This document shows, piece after piece, positions 29,417-32,376 of a stretch of 32,376 nucleotides of DNA. This DNA comes from Xenophilus sp. E41. Lineage in GTDB: Bacteria > Pseudomonadota > Gammaproteobacteria > Burkholderiales > Burkholderiaceae_C. The translations under genes and the position numbers were made by a program. The notes under the pieces were generated by a model. The model worked only from the letters and a program-made list of their open reading frames with translations. It was not told where the DNA came from and did not search any database. Location of the stretch: NCBI RefSeq assembly GCF_003671765.1, contig NZ_QPIB01000030.1, forward strand, positions 1 to 32,376, written 5' to 3'. Every line of letters starts with the position of its first letter. The stretch's first letter is position 1.

Positions 29417-30481
29417 GTGCCCGACGTCGACCTCGTCATCGCCCGCCCCGAGGGCCTGTACTGCCCACCCGGCGACTTCTACATCGACCCCTGGAAGCCC
29501 GTGGACCGGGCCGTCATCACGCACGGCCACTCCGACCATGCGCGCTGGGGGCATGCCCACTACCTCGCGCACGCCGACAGCGAAGGCACCCTGCGCCAGC
29601 GCCTGGGGGCCGACATCGCCCTGCAGACGCTGCCCTACGGCGAAGCGATCGAGCACCATGGCGTGCGCATCTCGCTGCACCCGGCCGGCCACGTGCTGGG
29701 GTCGGCGCAGGTGCGGCTCGAACACGCCGGGCGCGTGTGGGTCGCCTCGGGCGACTACAAGACCGAACCCGACGGCACCTGCACGCCCTTCGAGCCGGTG
29801 CCGTGCGACACCTTCATCACCGAATCCACCTTCGGCCTGCCCATCTACCGCTGGCCCACGCAGCCGGTGCTCTTCGCCGAGATCGACGCCTGGTGGCGCC
29901 GAAATGCCGAGGAGGGCCGCGCGTCGGTGCTGTTCTGCTATGCCTTCGGCAAGGCGCAGCGCATCCTGCACGGTGTCGATGCCAGCATCGGCCCCATCGT
30001 CGTGCACGGCGCGGTGGAGCCGCTCAATGCCGTCTACCGCGCTGCCGGCGTGGCGCTGCCGCCCACCCTGCGCGTGACCGACCCGGGCGTGGATGCAGCC
30101 ATGCTCAAGCGCGCGCTGGTGCTGGCGCCGCCCTCGGCCCAGGGCACGCCGTGGATGAAGCGCTTCGGAAACTACGCCGACGCCTTCGCCTCGGGCTGGA
30201 TGCAGCTGCGCGGCACCCGCCGCCGCCGGGGCGTCGACCGCGGCTTCGTCATGAGCGACCACGCCGACTGGCCCGGCCTGCAGAAAGCCATCGCCGGCAC
30301 GGGCGCCGAGCGCGTGTTCGTCACCCATGGCAGCGTGGCGGTGCTGGTGCGATGGCTGAACGAGAACGGGCTGGATGCGCAGGGCTTCAAGACCGAGTAC
30401 GGGGACGAGGACGCCGAAAGCGGACAGCCGAACGCAGAGGGCGCAGAGGATTCGCAAAGGGCGCAGAAGGAACAGCAATGA
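29417..30481 (+). CDS. Ligase-associated DNA exonuclease (MBL/beta-CASP fold)
   Basis: The 354-residue protein has the metallo-beta-lactamase motif HGHSDH (36-41), HPAGHVLGSAQV, SGDYKTE, the TESTFGLP box, and the C-terminal SDHADW and THGS motifs of the SNM1/CPSF-like nuclease family. The beginning DVDLVIARPEGLYCPPGDF, followed by YIDPWKPVDRAVITH, is typical of the ligase-associated exonuclease. It should degrade DNA 5'-3' during repair and hand over to the ligase gene next door. The start is GTG at 29417. The last about 20 residues (DAESGQPNAEGAEDSQ onward) are encoded by the arm of a dispersed inverted repeat and look like an acquired tail. The stop overlaps a mini-ORF start (ATGA). Confidence 0.88.
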   Translation: MPDVDLVIARPEGLYCPPGDFYIDPWKPVDRAVITHGHSDHARWGHAHYLAHADSEGTLRQRLGADIALQTLPYGEAIEHHGVRISLHPAGHVLGSAQVRLEHAGRVWVASGDYKTEPDGTCTPFEPVPCDTFITESTFGLPIYRWPTQPVLFAEIDAWWRRNAEEGRASVLFCYAFGKAQRILHGVDASIGPIVVHGAVEPLNAVYRAAGVALPPTLRVTDPGVDAAMLKRALVLAPPSAQGTPWMKRFGNYADAFASGWMQLRGTRRRRGVDRGFVMSDHADWPGLQKAIAGTGAERVFVTHGSVAVLVRWLNENGLDAQGFKTEYGDEDAESGQPNAEGAEDSQRAQKEQQ

Positions 30482-30546
30482 ACGGATGTCTGAATGGACT
30501 TGTTCTGCGACTTCTGCGGAATCTCTGCGCCCTCTGCGTTCGGCTG
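30425..30546. repeat. Large inverted repeat spanning the exonuclease-ligase junction
   Basis: Perfect 24-nt arms lie at 30425-30448 (starting CAGCCGAACGCAGAGG) and 30523-30546 (ending CTCTGCGTTCGGCTG), separated by 74 nt. Similarity extends inward more loosely (GCGCAGAAGGAACA against TGTTCTGCGACTTCTGC). The left arm codes for the exonuclease tail and the right arm for most of the mini-ORF end. It looks like a dispersed repeat inserted at the gene junction. Confidence 0.85.
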
Positions 30547-30561
30547 CCCGAATCCGAATGA
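30478..30561 (+). CDS. 27-codon bridging mini-ORF between exonuclease and ligase
   Basis: ATG at 30478 overlaps the exonuclease stop (ATGA 30478-30481) and has AAGGA about 7 nt upstream, a good ribosome binding site. The frame (MNGCLNGLVLRLLRN to LPESE) ends in a TGA that overlaps the ligase ATG (ATGA 30558-30561). The peptide is Leu- and Cys-rich and mostly encoded by the inverted repeat. The ligase has no ribosome binding site of its own, so ribosomes terminating here could restart on the ligase. It resembles the arrangement at 24757-24819. Confidence 0.5.
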   Translation: MNGCLNGLVLRLLRNLCALCVRLPESE

Positions 30562-32204
30562 AAGCCTTCGCCGCCCTCTACCGCGAGCTCGACGCCAGCA
30601 CGTCCAACCTGGTCAAGCAGGCCGCGCTGCAGCGCTACCTGCGCGATGCGCCATCGCAGGATGCAGCCTGGGCGGTGTATTTCCTCGCCGGCGGCAAGCC
30701 ACGGCAGCTGGTGCCGGTGAAGCTGCTGCGCCTGTTGGCGCAGGAAGCGGCCGGCCTGCCCGAGTGGCTGTTCGACGAAAGCTACGAGGCCGTGGGCGAC
30801 CTGGCCGAGACCATCGCGCTGCTGCTGCCAGCGCCCACCGATGCGCACGACCTGGGGCTCGCGCAATGGGTCGAGCAGCACCTGCTGCCCTTGCGCGGCG
30901 CGCCGGCCGACGAACTGCCCGACCGCCTGCGCGCGCAGTGGCGCCAGCTCGCGCCCGACGAGCGGCTGGTGTATTTCAAGCTCATCACCGGCGCCTTTCG
31001 CGTCGGCGTGTCGAAGCTGCAGGTCACGCAGGCGCTGGCGGCGGTGGGTGCCGTCGATGCCAAGCGCGTCGCGCAGCGGCTCATGGGCTACACGCACATC
31101 GGCGCGCGGCCCGATGCGGCCGCGTATGCGTCGCTCATCGCACCCGAGACCGAGGGCGAGCAGAACACCGTCACCAGCGGCCAGCCCTATCCATTTTTTC
31201 TCGCGCACCCGTTCAACGTCGGCGTCGAACAGTTCGATGCGCTGCTCGGCCCGCCGGCCGACTGGGTCGTGGAATGGAAGTGGGACGGCATCCGCGCCCA
31301 GCTGGTCAAGCGCGCGGGCCAGGTGTGGCTGTGGTCGCGCGGCGAGGAACTCGTGACCGAACGCTTTCCCGAACTCGCCACGATGGGCGAGGCCCTGCCC
31401 GACGGCACCGTGCTCGACGGCGAGATCGTCGTCTGGCGCGAGGATCGCGTGCAGCCTTTTGCCGAACTGCAGAAGCGCATCGGCCGCAAGACCCTGGGCC
31501 CCAAACTGCTGCGGGAGCTGCCCGTGGTGCTGCTCGTGTATGACCTCGTCGAGTGGCAGGGCCGCGACCTGCGCGTGATGCCGCAGGCCGACCGCCGCGT
31601 GCTGCTCGACGAGCTGGTCGCGCAGGTGCAGCACCCGCAGCTCATCGCCAGCCCCATGCTCACGGGCGCCGACTGGACGGACCTCGCCCGCCAGCGCGAA
31701 GCCGCGCGCAGCCTGGGCGTCGAGGGCATGATGCTCAAGCGGCGCGACGCGCAGTACGGCGTGGGGCGCACCAAGGACGTGGGGGTGTGGTGGAAGTGGA
31801 AGATCGATCCGCTCTCGGTCGATGCCGTGCTCATCTATGCGCAGCGTGGGCACGGACGGCGCGCCAGCCTGTACAGCGACTACACCTTCGCGGTGTGGGA
31901 CGGCCCGCCCGAGCAGCCCGATCGCAAGCTGGTGCCCTTTGCGAAGGCCTACTCGGGGTTGACCGATGCGGAGATGGCGCGCGTGGATGCCATCATCCGC
32001 AAGACGACGATCGAGAGCTTCGGGCCAGTGAGGTCGGTCAAGCCCACGCTGGTGTTCGAACTGGGCTTCGAGGGGATCGCGCGCAGTCCGCGGCACAAGA
32101 GCGGCATCGCGGTGAGGTTTCCGCGGATGTTGCGGTGGAGGGAGGACAAGGGGGTGGAGGAGGCGGATACGTTGGGTACTTTGGAGGCGTTGTTGCCTTC
32201 ATGA
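30558..32204 (+). CDS. ATP-dependent DNA ligase (exonuclease-linked, cisplatin-damage-response type)
   Basis: The 548-residue protein has an N-terminal DNA-binding domain (about 1-205; LDASTSNLVKQAALQRYLR, FRVGVSKLQVTQALA). The nucleotidyltransferase domain has the adenylated Lys241 in EWKWDGIRAQ (motif I KxDG), LDGEIVVW (motif III) and GVEGMMLKRR (motif IV). An OB domain ends with FELGFEGIARSPRHKSGIAV. It seals DNA nicks using ATP and belongs to the group found beside the MBL exonuclease, with Lhr-Core helicase and PdeM nuclease in many genomes. Those two genes are not in the window. ATG 30558 (MKAFAALYRELD) fits family N-termini. Translation probably depends on the overlapping mini-ORF. Confidence 0.93.
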   Translation: MKAFAALYRELDASTSNLVKQAALQRYLRDAPSQDAAWAVYFLAGGKPRQLVPVKLLRLLAQEAAGLPEWLFDESYEAVGDLAETIALLLPAPTDAHDLGLAQWVEQHLLPLRGAPADELPDRLRAQWRQLAPDERLVYFKLITGAFRVGVSKLQVTQALAAVGAVDAKRVAQRLMGYTHIGARPDAAAYASLIAPETEGEQNTVTSGQPYPFFLAHPFNVGVEQFDALLGPPADWVVEWKWDGIRAQLVKRAGQVWLWSRGEELVTERFPELATMGEALPDGTVLDGEIVVWREDRVQPFAELQKRIGRKTLGPKLLRELPVVLLVYDLVEWQGRDLRVMPQADRRVLLDELVAQVQHPQLIASPMLTGADWTDLARQREAARSLGVEGMMLKRRDAQYGVGRTKDVGVWWKWKIDPLSVDAVLIYAQRGHGRRASLYSDYTFAVWDGPPEQPDRKLVPFAKAYSGLTDAEMARVDAIIRKTTIESFGPVRSVKPTLVFELGFEGIARSPRHKSGIAVRFPRMLRWREDKGVEEADTLGTLEALLPS

Positions 32205-32376
32205 GGGAGTCGGCCTTTTCGCGGGCGGGAGCCGGGATGTGCGCCCGGCGGCGCACCTACTTTCTTTTGCTTCGCCAAAAGAAAGTAGGCAAAGAAAAGG
32301 CGACCCTGCTGGCTGCGACCCTTCGCTTCGCTACGGGCGACCTGCGACGCGACGCTGGCGGGGTGCGCTGCAGAAC
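32205..32376. other. Gene-free right end with repeat
   Basis: No credible gene starts here. The stretch holds a long hairpin (32256-32289) and, after it, GC-rich sequence (CTTCGCTTCGCTACGGGCGA) of the sort that follows this hairpin in Comamonadaceae repeats as I recall them. A helicase or PdeM gene does not begin within 170 nt of the ligase. Confidence 0.6.
32256..32289. repeat. Perfect 14-bp hairpin, dispersed repeat and possible terminator
   Basis: CCTACTTTCTTTTG (32256-32269) pairs perfectly with CAAAAGAAAGTAGG (32276-32289) around a CTTCGC loop. The stem is AT-rich, unlike the surrounding DNA. It lies 52 nt after the ligase stop and may terminate transcription in either direction, although no free T run follows the stem. 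Its unusual base composition suggests a mobile or dispersed repeat. Confidence 0.8.

Overview
The window is GC-rich, densely coded DNA. The gene content (a lipA-lipB-ybeD-D-amino-acid aminotransferase run next to a nine-gene atp operon) and several dispersed palindromes of a type common in Comamonadaceae suggest a betaproteobacterium near Variovorax or Acidovorax. That placement rests on recalled family and repeat patterns, not on a database search. I see no tRNA, rRNA, CRISPR array, insertion sequence or phage gene.

Left part (1-4783): the 3' end of an autotransporter beta-barrel gene faces a minus-strand group. That group is an AraC-type regulator behind an SLC13/YbiR-like anion permease, a ferric-reductase-like membrane protein whose N-terminus looks damaged, and an acyl-CoA-ligase-like enzyme. 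Next (4784-11125, minus strand) comes a probable operon: D-amino acid aminotransferase, ybeD (DUF493), lipB, lipA and a large SWIM/SNF2 helicase. LipB and LipA make protein-bound lipoyl groups in two successive steps. The aminotransferase and helicase have no obvious link to lipoate.

Centre (11261-18550, plus strand): the complete F1Fo ATP synthase operon atpIBEFHAGDC. It has a U-rich leader before atpE, a hairpin in the atpD-atpC gap and a strong double terminator after atpC. Then (18749-25967) comes a six-gene sugar-uptake operon: ROK regulator, CUT2-type ABC ATPase, permease, periplasmic binding protein, TIM-barrel isomerase/epimerase and Gfo/Idh/MocA oxidoreductase. It looks like import of an unphosphorylated sugar or cyclitol followed by oxidation and isomerisation. 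No kinase or aldolase is present.

Right part (26055-32376): a secreted Met-rich DUF3617 protein; a VOC enzyme overlapping an FAH-family hydrolase, both divergent from a LysR regulator (a small ring-cleavage-like module); and a DNA-repair pair, an MBL-fold ligase-associated exonuclease with an ATP-dependent DNA ligase. The window ends in a long palindromic repeat.

The most unusual signal is a pair of tiny ORFs (20 and 27 codons). Each fills the gap between two operon genes and overlaps the upstream stop and the downstream start by ATGA. This occurs between the isomerase and the oxidoreductase, and between the exonuclease and the ligase. In both cases the downstream gene lacks its own clear ribosome binding site, and in the second case the mini-ORF is built largely from a dispersed inverted repeat. 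Other points to check are a single-domain VOC protein with residue spacing like an extradiol dioxygenase, a cluster of GGCCGAA sites before the ROK gene, and at least six intergenic palindromes.
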